This document shows, one piece after another, positions 1 through 7,226 of a DNA stretch of 64,000 nt. Both the position numbers and the translations under genes were made by a program. Origin of the DNA: an uncultured Clostridia bacterium (lineage in GTDB: Bacteria; Bacillota; Clostridia; Oscillospirales; Ruminococcaceae); assembly GCA_947625735.1 (NCBI GenBank), contig CANQPL010000009.1, positions 20,076 to 84,075 on the forward strand. Direction: 5' to 3'. Within the stretch, counting starts at the first letter, position 1. The number at the start of each line of letters is the position of its first letter. The notes beneath the pieces were generated by a model. The model had not been told where the DNA came from and made no database searches. It saw only the letters and a program-made list of their open reading frames with translations.

Positions 1-1
1 A

Positions 2-595
2 AATCCTTTTGCACATCTTATGTACTGCGGTCTTTGCGGTCATGCAATGGTACGCAGACCATACCCCGACCGTGAAGCGGCAATGCTTTGCATATATACC
101 CAATGTCCTTGCAGATCCTCTGATATGAGTAAAACTGAGCAGCTTGTAATTTCAGCATTGCATGAGGGGTACAAAGAGTATATGGCTATGGCAGAAAATA
201 ACGTTAAGCTCCCGCCGTCAAATGAAAGTGAGCTTGAGCTGATTAGTTCTGAAATAAAGAAAGCGGAAAAACAGCAGTCCAAGCTGTATGACCTGCTTGA
301 ACAAGAAATATACACGCCCGAAGTATTTACCGAGAGGAATAAAATTATAAGTGAGAAGTTATCAGATCTGCGTTTCAGAGCCGAACAGCTTAAAAATAAA
401 AAAACGAGCAGCATCTCTCCGAGAGAAGCTGCGATGGCAATAAAAAATGTTATTGATAATTACTATAGCTGTACCTGTGCAGAGGAAAAAAATGATCTTC
501 TGAAAACTGTCTGCGAAAGCATAAGCTATGCTAAGCAGGAAGGCGGCAGATGGGCAGCATCTGATGCTGTATGTAAGATCACATATATTTTTTAA
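2..595 (+). CDS. Large serine recombinase, C-terminal part (partial)
   Basis: The frame is open to the first bases of the window and reads NPFAHLMYCGLCGHAM, the usual entry into the zinc beta-ribbon of large serine recombinases, with a first CxxC pair and later cysteines near CPC. It is followed by a charged helical stretch (about residues 70-140) that matches the coiled-coil segment of this family. The catalytic resolvase domain must lie to the left, outside the window. Such enzymes integrate and excise phage-like or conjugative elements in a directional way. The stop codon is only 2 nt from the stop of a truncated cotJC on the other strand, so this gene sits at the very edge of its element. 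Family assignment is firm; whether the enzyme is active cannot be judged from the tail alone. Confidence 0.85.
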   Translation, partial: NPFAHLMYCGLCGHAMVRRPYPDREAAMLCIYTQCPCRSSDMSKTEQLVISALHEGYKEYMAMAENNVKLPPSNESELELISSEIKKAEKQQSKLYDLLEQEIYTPEVFTERNKIISEKLSDLRFRAEQLKNKKTSSISPREAAMAIKNVIDNYYSCTCAEEKNDLLKTVCESISYAKQEGGRWAASDAVCKITYIF

Positions 596-597
596 TA

Positions 598-630
598 TCA
601 TTGATATGATAAATGAGCAAGTTCTTCCGT
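598..630. other. Probable attachment-site junction of an inserted element
   Basis: On the minus strand the cotJC frame is family-like through GAACTTGCTCATTTA and then becomes unrelated sequence leading straight into the end of the recombinase gene. This marks one attachment half-site (attL or attR) to within about 20 bases. The exact crossover dinucleotide cannot be set without the other junction, which is outside the window. Confidence 0.6.
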
Positions 631-816
631 ACCGATATCCGTCATAATTCCCTGCACCTGAGGATAGGGAGCGGTATATCTCTGACAGAGATATCTCTGA
701 GAAGCGGCAAGCTCGCCGTCAGGACCTCCGAGCTGAGTAATTATCATCTTAGCAAGGGCGGGATTTTTGTTTTTTATTTTGACGGGGTATTCCAGCTTTT
801 TTTCATATAACCACAT
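598..816 (-). pseudogene. cotJC: Spore coat protein CotJC, 5' part, interrupted
   Basis: The 72-residue product begins MWLYEKKLEYPV and contains GGPDGELAAS and DIGTEELAHL, which are characteristic of the N-terminal region of CotJC, a manganese-catalase-like spore coat protein of roughly 190-200 residues. After EELAHL the family resemblance ends and the frame stops within three codons. The break lies exactly where the recombinase-bearing element begins. The remaining two thirds of the gene, with the rest of the metal-binding four-helix bundle, should lie on the far side of the element. Last gene of a cotJA-cotJB-cotJC operon. It may be restored by excision during sporulation or may simply be dead. 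Confidence 0.85.
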
Positions 817-818
817 GA

Positions 819-1073
819 TCAGTTAGCCTCCTTTTCCCACGGCGCAGGACCCTTTACCCACTCAAAGACATTATCGCAGTCGGAGTCGATAGGTGTCAGA
901 GGACCGTAAGCCGCAATATATGCATCGGCTGCCTGCTTTCTTAAAGCCTTGTATTTTCTGAAAGCGGAAAGACCGTTTTGACAGGTGGGGTGGGTATCAA
1001 GATAAAGCGTAAGCTCATAAAGATAAAAATCATACATCTGAATGGCACGCATGAGTCTTATTTTATTTTCCAT
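819..1073 (-). CDS. cotJB: Spore coat protein CotJB
   Basis: An 84-residue protein with the CotJB pattern: a helical start (MRAIQMYDFYLYELTLYLDTHP), YGPLTP in the second half, and a tryptophan-rich end (FEWVKGPAPWEKE). The length is normal for the family. It overlaps the end of cotJA by 11 nt and is followed 2 nt later by cotJC, so the three are translationally linked. In Bacillus the CotJ proteins form part of the inner spore coat made in the mother cell; the exact role of CotJB is not known. Confidence 0.9.
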   Translation of the reverse strand: MENKIRLMRAIQMYDFYLYELTLYLDTHPTCQNGLSAFRKYKALRKQAADAYIAAYGPLTPIDSDCDNVFEWVKGPAPWEKEAN

Positions 1074-1278
1074 ATTTCAGGACGCCCTCCTTACCGTAGA
1101 ATGGCAGATCAAGAGAGGGAAAGATCGTCCCCTTTGCAAGGGCGATGTTTTCCGCATACGTTTCCTCCCACTGCTGGAATGGCACATATGCCATAGCGTA
1201 TGGCGTTTCTGACGGGAATTTTCCCTTAGGACTGTCAAGCCCCTCTGCGCTGCATTTGCCGTTTGCATTGCTGTACAT
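1063..1278 (-). CDS. cotJA: Spore coat associated protein CotJA
   Basis: A 71-residue protein holding the CotJA core motif MAYVPFQQWEETY followed by KGTIFPSLDLPF. It is the first gene of the cotJ operon. AAAGGAG lies just upstream of the ATG on the minus strand. The N-terminal 25 residues are variable, as is usual. Its job is in spore-coat assembly with CotJB and CotJC. A sporulation-type promoter candidate lies about 55-80 nt upstream. Confidence 0.88.
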   Translation of the reverse strand: MYSNANGKCSAEGLDSPKGKFPSETPYAMAYVPFQQWEETYAENIALAKGTIFPSLDLPFYGKEGVLKYGK

Positions 1279-1331
1279 CTGCTTACTCCTTTCGCTGTTC
1301 GTTTCGGAAGCGATGAAAGGCTTCCATTTTC

Positions 1332-1358
1332 ATTATATGAAAGCCGTCTGAATATGAC
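1332..1358 (-). promoter_or_regulatory. Candidate sporulation (sigma-E-like) promoter of cotJ operon
   Basis: On the minus strand GTCATATT is followed after 11 nt by CATATAAT. Both boxes resemble the sigma-E consensus (GTCATATT / CATACAAT), which would fit a mother-cell coat operon, but the gap is a few bases shorter than the usual 13-15. The second box could also serve as a sigma-A -10 (TATAAT). Confidence 0.35.
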
Positions 1359-1731
1359 ACGATACCGCAGAAAATTATGACGGTGAAAAAATTCCGATAA
1401 TGCAAAAAAATCGTAAAAATGCACATATTTCCCATGATAATTTCTATTGTTCCTCATGGAACATAATTTTTCGGAAAAATCTGCTCGGCACAGTTTCTGC
1501 CGTGAATATACACAGACAGAGAATTTATCATCTTGTCCTGTGATAAGTGCCCGCATACCGGCATATGTCATGAAATTTAAAGTCAGAATTCTTTCGGAAA
1601 ATAAAGCCTGAGGTCGGAAAATAACCTGTATTTTCAATGAAGAAAATCTAAAAATGCAAGTCCAAAGAAAAAATAATGCAAAAATTTACAAAATGTTCTA
1701 AAAAAACTAAATCTATCACTGAAAACAAATA
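1359..1731. other. Intergenic stretch without a recognised gene
   Basis: An AT-rich region between the divergent cotJ and ATP-grasp operons. The 186-aa minus-strand ORF that covers most of it lacks family resemblance and runs through the cotJA promoter and start region in another frame, so it is taken as chance. Confidence 0.5.
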
Positions 1732-1760
1732 TTGACATAAGAAGATTTAAGTGGTATGAT
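1732..1760 (+). promoter_or_regulatory. Sigma-A promoter of the ATP-grasp operon
   Basis: A -35 TTGACA (1732-1737) and an extended -10 TGGTATGAT ending in TATGAT (1755-1760) are separated by exactly 17 nt. Transcription would start near 1767. No other promoter of this quality lies between here and the first gene. Confidence 0.8.
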
Positions 1761-1792
1761 ATTTATATAATGAATATGCAAAAAATCAAGCA

Positions 1793-1832
1793 ACGGCGCT
1801 TAAAGGTTTTGTGCTTTAAGTGCCGTTTTTTT
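1793..1832 (+). terminator. Intrinsic terminator/attenuator in the operon leader
   Basis: A 13-bp stem ACGGCGCTTAAAG / CTTTAAGTGCCGT (one G-U pair) with an 8-nt loop is followed by seven T. It lies about 25 nt after the predicted transcription start and 32 nt before the first gene's start codon, so every transcript of the operon from this promoter must cross it. Confidence 0.75.
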
Positions 1833-1863
1833 GCGCAGACTATTCCGGAGGGTGGTAATACAT

Positions 1864-3213
1864 ATGACGATAGCCGCTGCAGGAAGCAAAAGAAGCGAAC
1901 CCGTTGTGACGGTAGCCGATGCGGGGGAGATAAATGATCTTCTCCGAAGATACGGTGTGAAGTTCGGCATTTATAAAAACGGGCAGTTCAAGGAGCAGCT
2001 TTTTCCGTTTGACCCGATACCGAGGATCATCGGGGCAGAGGATTTTTCACGCATTGAAAGGGGACTTATCCAGCGTGTCCGTGCGCTCAACAAGTTCCTG
2101 TTTGACATCTATCACGAAAAGAATATAATTTCCGACGGCATTGTACCTGAGGATTTTGTCTACATATCAAGCGGGTACCTGCCCCAGTGCGAGGGCATCT
2201 CTCCGCCGAACGGGATCTACAGCCATATTTCGGGTATAGATCTGGTTCAGGGCAAGGACGGCGAATGGTATATCCTTGAGGATAATCTCAGGATACCCTC
2301 GGGTGCGTCCTATCCGCTTATTGCAAGAGAGCTGACACGTGCGGCTTCTCCCGGGGCATTTACGGGCAGCGATATTATAGACAACCGTGACTATGCCGCA
2401 CTTCTCAGAGAAACTATGGACTATGTAAACTGCGGCGGTATCAATGCTATCCTTACCCCGGGCAGGTACAATGCCGCATACTTTGAGCATTCATATCTTG
2501 CGGAGCTGACGGGTGCTGCGCTTGTTCAGAATGACGAGCTTTTTGTAGAGGATAACATTCTTTATCAGAAGACCTATTCGGGGGACAAAACAAAAATAGG
2601 CGCACTTTACAGACGTATCTCTGATGAATATCTTGATCCGCTGACCTTTGAACCCTCATCACTTATCGGCATACCGAATCTTATGGAGGCATATCGCTCG
2701 GGAAATGTGGCAGTTATAAACGCTCCGGGAAACGGCGCTGCGGACGATAAGGGCATATATTATTTTGTTCCGAAGATGATAAGCTATTATCTGAGCGAAG
2801 AGCCTGTGCTTAAAAATGCGCCTACCTATCTTCCTTATTATGAGCAGGACAGAGAATATGTTCTTGATAATTTATCACGGCTGGTAATAAAGGACGTAGC
2901 GGAGGCGGGAGGCTACGGAGTGGTATTCGGGCGAGATCTGGACGCATCTGCTCTGGCAGCTTTCAGGGATACTATTATAAAAGAGCCGAGACGCTTTATA
3001 GCTCAGGAGGTCATTGACTTTATGGATCTTCCCATTATCGAAAACGGTAATGAGGTCATGCGCAAGGCGGATCTGAGAGCATTTGTGCTTTCGGGAAAGA
3101 CAACACGGGTGTGGGCATCGGGGCTGACCCGATTTTCACGTGATCCCGATTCATTTGTAGTAAATTCATCTCAGGGAGGAGGCTTCAAGGATACATGGGT
3201 ACTATCTCGATAG
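1864..3213 (+). CDS. Circularly permuted ATP-grasp protein (type 2)
   Basis: The protein (about 449 aa) carries the family's marks in order: LEDNLRIPSGASYP in the first third, FIAQEVIDF and KADLRAFVLSG late, then the C-terminal GLTRF and VVNSSQGGGFKDTWVL. These proteins are predicted ATP-dependent amide-bond-forming (amidoligase-like) enzymes; the substrate is unknown. The ATG at 1864 is chosen over the TTG at 1831 because GGAGGGTGG lies 8 nt before it and the TTG falls inside the leader terminator. The next gene overlaps by 19 nt. ATP-grasp, alpha-E and transglutaminase-like genes are known to travel together (amidoligase neighbourhoods described by comparative genomics), which supports the call. 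Confidence 0.88.
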   Translation: MTIAAAGSKRSEPVVTVADAGEINDLLRRYGVKFGIYKNGQFKEQLFPFDPIPRIIGAEDFSRIERGLIQRVRALNKFLFDIYHEKNIISDGIVPEDFVYISSGYLPQCEGISPPNGIYSHISGIDLVQGKDGEWYILEDNLRIPSGASYPLIARELTRAASPGAFTGSDIIDNRDYAALLRETMDYVNCGGINAILTPGRYNAAYFEHSYLAELTGAALVQNDELFVEDNILYQKTYSGDKTKIGALYRRISDEYLDPLTFEPSSLIGIPNLMEAYRSGNVAVINAPGNGAADDKGIYYFVPKMISYYLSEEPVLKNAPTYLPYYEQDREYVLDNLSRLVIKDVAEAGGYGVVFGRDLDASALAAFRDTIIKEPRRFIAQEVIDFMDLPIIENGNEVMRKADLRAFVLSGKTTRVWASGLTRFSRDPDSFVVNSSQGGGFKDTWVLSR

Positions 3214-3914
3214 AACACGGCGACAGGCTTTTCTGGCTTGGCAGATACGCCGAAAGAGTTTTTACCACAATTAAATCCCTTGAAAGATTATACGATAAGC
3301 TGATAGACAAGGATCCTCAGCACTACATCAAATATCTGGAGTGCTTCGGTCTTACCGATACATTTGGCAGCGGGGAGAGTTTTCTTCACAGCTTTATATT
3401 TGATAAGGACAACTGCTGCTCGGTATCCTACAGTCTGGAACGGGCATATGATAACGGCATACTGCTCCGTGAGGAGATAACCTCTGAGGCGCTTGCCTAT
3501 ATCCAGCTTGCAATGGACAGTCTGGAAAAAGCGGATCTGTCCGAAAAAGGGCTTGTGGTGTCACTGCTGCCCGTAGAGGATATTCTTTACAGTTTCTGGG
3601 GCTGCATTTATGATGCTGTTTATGATGAGGAGATCAAAAATATCATACTCTGCGGAAAATCGGTAGAGCGTCTGGAGCTGTATGTGCGGCTCAGATACCG
3701 CAAGGAGCTTATTGACCGTGAATTTGTAAGACTTTGCAGAAATCTTTCCCATATCCCGAAAAATACGCCTTACCGCTACAATACGGCGCAGCTTTCGGTG
3801 CTTGTGGAGATAATACAGTCAAAGAAGGGTTGCAGAGGACGGGAGTCAGAGGTACTCACCGCACTGGGCAGACTTTTTGAGCCTGTAAAACAGACAGGGA
3901 GGGTCATACTGTGA
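3195..3914 (+). CDS. Alpha-E domain protein
   Basis: A 239-aa all-helical protein beginning with an alpha-E signature (DRLFWLGRYAERV) and ending without membrane segments. It is somewhat shorter than the 300-odd residues usual for stand-alone alpha-E proteins. The biochemical role of the domain is unknown, but it is nearly always next to a circularly permuted ATP-grasp gene and is thought to work with it. It overlaps the ATP-grasp gene by 19 nt at its start and the transglutaminase gene by 4 nt at its end, so tight coupling is likely. Confidence 0.85.
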   Translation: MGTISIEHGDRLFWLGRYAERVFTTIKSLERLYDKLIDKDPQHYIKYLECFGLTDTFGSGESFLHSFIFDKDNCCSVSYSLERAYDNGILLREEITSEALAYIQLAMDSLEKADLSEKGLVVSLLPVEDILYSFWGCIYDAVYDEEIKNIILCGKSVERLELYVRLRYRKELIDREFVRLCRNLSHIPKNTPYRYNTAQLSVLVEIIQSKKGCRGRESEVLTALGRLFEPVKQTGRVIL

Positions 3915-4690
3915 AACGGCTGAAATTTTCCTTTTCAACAAAGCTGACATTTGATAATTATGTACACGATCACAGCTTTGCGCTGCGTTTTACGCCAATA
4001 GAAAGTCCCGCTCAGCACCTTTCGGCATTTGAAGCGGATATATCTCCCTTTGTATCGGTGAAGAATACCTCAGATGCTTTCGGTAATACCGTTACCTGCG
4101 GATTTATCCGCAAGGAACACCGTTTTCTGGATTTTGAGATAGCAGGGATCGCACAGGTGGACTGCACAGTGCCGAAAACGGACTTCATGCCCTGTTACCG
4201 TTATCAGACAGCATACACAAAGCCCGATGCAGCACTGAGAGAGTTTTACCGTTTTACGGCGGAGGACTGCACTTTCACAGACCCGTTTGAAAGAGGAATG
4301 TACTTTTCGGATAAGCTGAGCGGACATATGCGCTATGAAAAGGGCGTGACGAATACAAAGACAACTGCCGCAGAGAGCTTTGCATTAAAGGCGGGGGTAT
4401 GTCAGGATCATGCTCACATACTGCTGTCGCTTTTGAGAATGGATAACATTCCCTGCCGCTATGCAGCGGGACTTGCCTGCTGTGACGGCGAAACACACGG
4501 CTGGACAGAGCTGTGGGACGGCACACGCTGGAGGGGTATCGACCCTGCAAACAACTGTCCTGTTACAGATGATTATATCGTGCTGTCACAGGGCAGGGAT
4601 TTCAGTGACTGCGCCATTGACAGGGGAGTAATGTTCGGACAGTATACAAATCAGTTACAGCTTATCACATCAAGCGTAATGCAAATATGA
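3911..4690 (+). CDS. Transglutaminase-like cysteine protease/peptidase
   Basis: A 259-aa protein with an N-terminal beta-rich region and a C-terminal transglutaminase core. The catalytic triad is visible as Cys in AGVCQDHAH, His in ETHGWTEL and Asp in GIDPAN. Start is GTG in a GTGA overlap with the previous stop. No signal peptide is present, so it acts in the cytosol. In alpha-E/ATP-grasp operons this partner is expected to cleave or transfer an amide or isopeptide bond made by the ligase; the true substrate is not known. Confidence 0.88.
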   Translation: MKRLKFSFSTKLTFDNYVHDHSFALRFTPIESPAQHLSAFEADISPFVSVKNTSDAFGNTVTCGFIRKEHRFLDFEIAGIAQVDCTVPKTDFMPCYRYQTAYTKPDAALREFYRFTAEDCTFTDPFERGMYFSDKLSGHMRYEKGVTNTKTTAAESFALKAGVCQDHAHILLSLLRMDNIPCRYAAGLACCDGETHGWTELWDGTRWRGIDPANNCPVTDDYIVLSQGRDFSDCAIDRGVMFGQYTNQLQLITSSVMQI

Positions 4691-4747
4691 AAATACTGCA
4701 CTGAGCGGGGACATACCCCGCCCGGGGCTTCAGGGAGGAAATATCGG

Positions 4748-5692
4748 GTGGTAAAAACAATAGCACAGGCTTCACTGGGAGTACACGAGAAGCTGATGAT
4801 ACGCAAGAACACCATAAGAAACGGCAGTTCAAAGCAGCGTCTTAGCATCGTGACGGGTATACACGGCGATGAGCTGGAGGGACAGTATCTCGCTTACCTT
4901 ATCGGAAGCCGTCTCAGGGAAAAAATAGAATATTTAAACGGCACTGTAGACATCTATCCTGCCATGAACCCGTTGGGGATAGATTCCATAACACGGGGAA
5001 TCCCCCTTTTTGACATTGACATGAACCGCATCTTTCCCGGCTCTGAGGAGGGAACTATGCCCGAGGCGCTGGCGGCATCGGTTATAAATGATCTTAAAGG
5101 CTCAGATATATGCATTGATGTTCATTCAAGCAATATTTTTTTAATGGAAATACCTCAGATCAGGATAAGCGTTCCTACAGCAGAAGTCCTTGTACCCTAT
5201 GCCAAAATGCTTAATGTAGATTTTATCTGGGTACACGAATCAGCCACGGTACTTGAATCCACACTTGCTCATACTCTCAATTCCATGGGAACGAAAACAC
5301 TTGTTGTGGAAATGGGTGTCGGTATGAGGATAACAAAGGAATACTGTTTTCAGGTATTTGACGGAGTGTTCAATCTTATGAAAAATATCGGAATGTGGAG
5401 CGGGGAAACTGTGCCTGTAAGAGAGCCTGTTATCTCCCTTAACCGCTCTGTCGGCTTTGTCAATTCAGATGCGGCGGGCATATTCGTGCCCTGTGCAAAA
5501 TTCGGGGATCATGTGGAAAAGGGTCAGCTCATAGGTCAGGTGCTTGATCCTCTCAACGGAAGTCCTGCTGCGGATATAAAGGCTGTTTGCAGCGGAATGA
5601 TATTTACATTAAGAGAGTATCCCGTTGTATACGGCGGCTCTCTGCTGGCAAGGATACTTATGTCTGAGAGTGAGGAAAAGTGCCATGAATAA
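4748..5692 (+). CDS. M14-family AspA/AstE-type zinc deacylase
   Basis: A 314-aa member of the succinylglutamate desuccinylase/aspartoacylase family. The zinc site is present as GIHGDELEG (His and Glu) and DVHSS (second His), and TLVVEMGVG supplies the likely catalytic Glu. The C-terminal 90 residues form a barrel-like domain (GIFVPCAKFGDHVEKGQ). Start is a GTG with GGAGG 9 nt upstream; no ATG fits. The family removes acyl or amino-acid groups from amides, so in this operon it may trim the product of the ligase; this is inference. A 57-nt gap separates it from the transglutaminase, and the next paralogue overlaps by 8 nt. Confidence 0.85.
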   Translation: MVKTIAQASLGVHEKLMIRKNTIRNGSSKQRLSIVTGIHGDELEGQYLAYLIGSRLREKIEYLNGTVDIYPAMNPLGIDSITRGIPLFDIDMNRIFPGSEEGTMPEALAASVINDLKGSDICIDVHSSNIFLMEIPQIRISVPTAEVLVPYAKMLNVDFIWVHESATVLESTLAHTLNSMGTKTLVVEMGVGMRITKEYCFQVFDGVFNLMKNIGMWSGETVPVREPVISLNRSVGFVNSDAAGIFVPCAKFGDHVEKGQLIGQVLDPLNGSPAADIKAVCSGMIFTLREYPVVYGGSLLARILMSESEEKCHE

Positions 5693-6611
5693 GGAGATAA
5701 TATTTACACTTCGCTCTCCGTACAGAGAGAATATGGACGTTGTGGGATACCGTTTCGGCTCGGGAGAACGCTCTGCGGCAATTGTCGGCTCATTCAGGGG
5801 AAACGAGATACAGCAGATGTATGTCTGCTCACAGCTTGTAAAGATCCTCAGACGCCTTGAGGAAACAGGTCAGATCGTAAAGGGCAAGGAGATAATGGTT
5901 ATCCCCTGTGTGAACTATTATTCCATGAATATCGGCAAGCGTTTTTGGCCAATGGATAACACCGATATAAACAGAATGTTCCCGGGCTATGATATGGGGG
6001 AAACAACACAGCGTATTGCAGACGGCGTATTTGCACGTTTGCAGGGATATGAATACGGCATACAGCTTGCCAGCTTCTATCAGCCGGGCAATTTTCTGGG
6101 TCATGTGAAGATGATGGAAACAGGGTTTACAGACAAGGAGCTTATGAAAAAATTCGGGCTTCGCTACGGGATAGTCCGTGAGCCTCGTCCCTACGACACC
6201 ACCACTTTAAATTATAACTGGCAGATCTGGGAAACAAAGGCATTTTCGGTTTATTCGGGCAGCACGGACAGGATAGACGAAAATGCGGCACGTGAATCCA
6301 TTGATGCCATACTGAGGTTTTTAAACGGTACGGGTATAATCACAAGGAAGGTGCGCCCGGGATATCTTACAAGCATAATACCCGAAAGCAATGTGGCGCA
6401 GATACATACCGAAACGGCGGGCATTTTTGTGAGCATGACCGAAACGGGCAGGGAAGCGGCTGAAAATGACGTCATAGGGAAAATAGTCGATCCCTTTGAC
6501 GGTGAAACGCTTTCGCTTATACGTACACGATTTAGCGGGATAGTCTTTTTCGAGTACGACTCGCCGCTGATAAATGAGCATACCGTGGTTTTCAAGATAA
6601 TAAGAGAATAA
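5685..6611 (+). CDS. AspA/AstE-type paralogue without zinc ligands (likely inactive)
   Basis: A 308-aa paralogue of the preceding gene, alignable end to end. Where the active copy has GIHGDE it has SFRGNE, where that has DVHSS it has QLASF, and the region of the catalytic Glu reads FSVYSG. Both zinc histidines and the Glu are therefore gone while the structural motif DINRMFPG and the C-terminal barrel domain remain. It is probably a non-catalytic partner or a binding protein. Start ATG 5685 is chosen because GAGGAAAAG precedes it; the longer track start at 5625 runs inside the upstream gene. Last gene of the operon. Confidence 0.8.
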   Translation: MNKEIIFTLRSPYRENMDVVGYRFGSGERSAAIVGSFRGNEIQQMYVCSQLVKILRRLEETGQIVKGKEIMVIPCVNYYSMNIGKRFWPMDNTDINRMFPGYDMGETTQRIADGVFARLQGYEYGIQLASFYQPGNFLGHVKMMETGFTDKELMKKFGLRYGIVREPRPYDTTTLNYNWQIWETKAFSVYSGSTDRIDENAARESIDAILRFLNGTGIITRKVRPGYLTSIIPESNVAQIHTETAGIFVSMTETGREAAENDVIGKIVDPFDGETLSLIRTRFSGIVFFEYDSPLINEHTVVFKIIRE

Positions 6612-6624
6612 AAGCAGATATTCG

Positions 6625-6656
6625 GAGCAGGATAAGAAGGTTATCCTGCTCTTTTT
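6625..6656 (+). terminator. Terminator of the ATP-grasp operon
   Basis: An 11-bp perfect stem GAGCAGGATAA / TTATCCTGCTC with a 5-nt loop is followed by TTTTT, 13 nt after the last stop codon. Confidence 0.9.
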
Positions 6657-6719
6657 AAAAAATAACAAGAAATTTTATAATATATTCAAAATTAAAGCTG
6701 AAAAAAGAGGAAAATTATC

Positions 6720-6748
6720 TTGCATTTTCCGATAAATTATAGTATAAT
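6720..6748 (+). promoter_or_regulatory. Sigma-A promoter of oadG-oadB
   Basis: TTGCAT (6720-6725) and TATAAT (6743-6748) are 17 nt apart, about 50 nt before the first gene. Confidence 0.75.
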
Positions 6749-6802
6749 AAGATTGATTATAAAATATTTAAAGCAGCTTCTTTTTGAAAGGAAGGTATGT
6801 TC

Positions 6803-7204
6803 ATGGAAATGGAATGGAGCTATGTGGGTGCGGTAGTTATATCCGGACTTGTCATAGTTTTTACGGCTCTTCTGCTCCTGATACTTGCAGTATGGCTCAT
6901 GGGAGAGATATTTGCGGTTATCAAGGGCGAAAAGAAAAAGAAGATAAAGCCCGAGGACAGAGAAGCCCCTGCGCCTGTTGTCCGTGTGCCTGTTGTTACA
7001 GAGCCTGCCGTGCAGGCAATACCCGCCGTGACCGATACAGAGTCTGAGGACGAGATAGCGGCAGTTATTGCGGCGGCAGTGGCGGCAATGTCAGCAGAGA
7101 GCGGCAAGGCTATGAAGATAAAGAGTATCCGTCCCGCAAGAGGCAGAGTGCGCACAAATGCATGGGCGGGAGCGGCGGCAAGCGAAGCCACCCGCACATT
7201 TTAA
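6803..7204 (+). CDS. oadG: Sodium-pump decarboxylase gamma subunit (OadG-like)
   Basis: A 133-aa small membrane protein: one N-terminal transmembrane helix (about residues 9-34), a lysine-rich patch (KKKKIKPEDR), a long Ala/Pro/Val linker and a short basic tail. This is the layout of the gamma subunit that holds a biotin-dependent, sodium-translocating decarboxylase together. The ATG at 6803 is preferred over 6797 because AAGGAAGG needs the extra spacing. It is followed directly by the beta subunit. No biotin-carrier motif (MKM) is present, so the carrier and the carboxyltransferase must be encoded elsewhere. Confidence 0.75.
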   Translation: MEMEWSYVGAVVISGLVIVFTALLLLILAVWLMGEIFAVIKGEKKKKIKPEDREAPAPVVRVPVVTEPAVQAIPAVTDTESEDEIAAVIAAAVAAMSAESGKAMKIKSIRPARGRVRTNAWAGAAASEATRTF

Positions 7205-7226
7205 AGAAAGGGGAAGTGCTGTCTGA

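Noticed and set aside
2-595. Considered as a complete transposase
   Set aside because: The frame is open at the left edge and begins at the zinc-ribbon motif, so it is only the tail of a larger recombinase.
1077-1637. 186-aa minus-strand ORF upstream of cotJA
   Set aside because: It overlaps cotJA and the cotJ promoter in another frame, has no family resemblance and lacks a good ribosome site.
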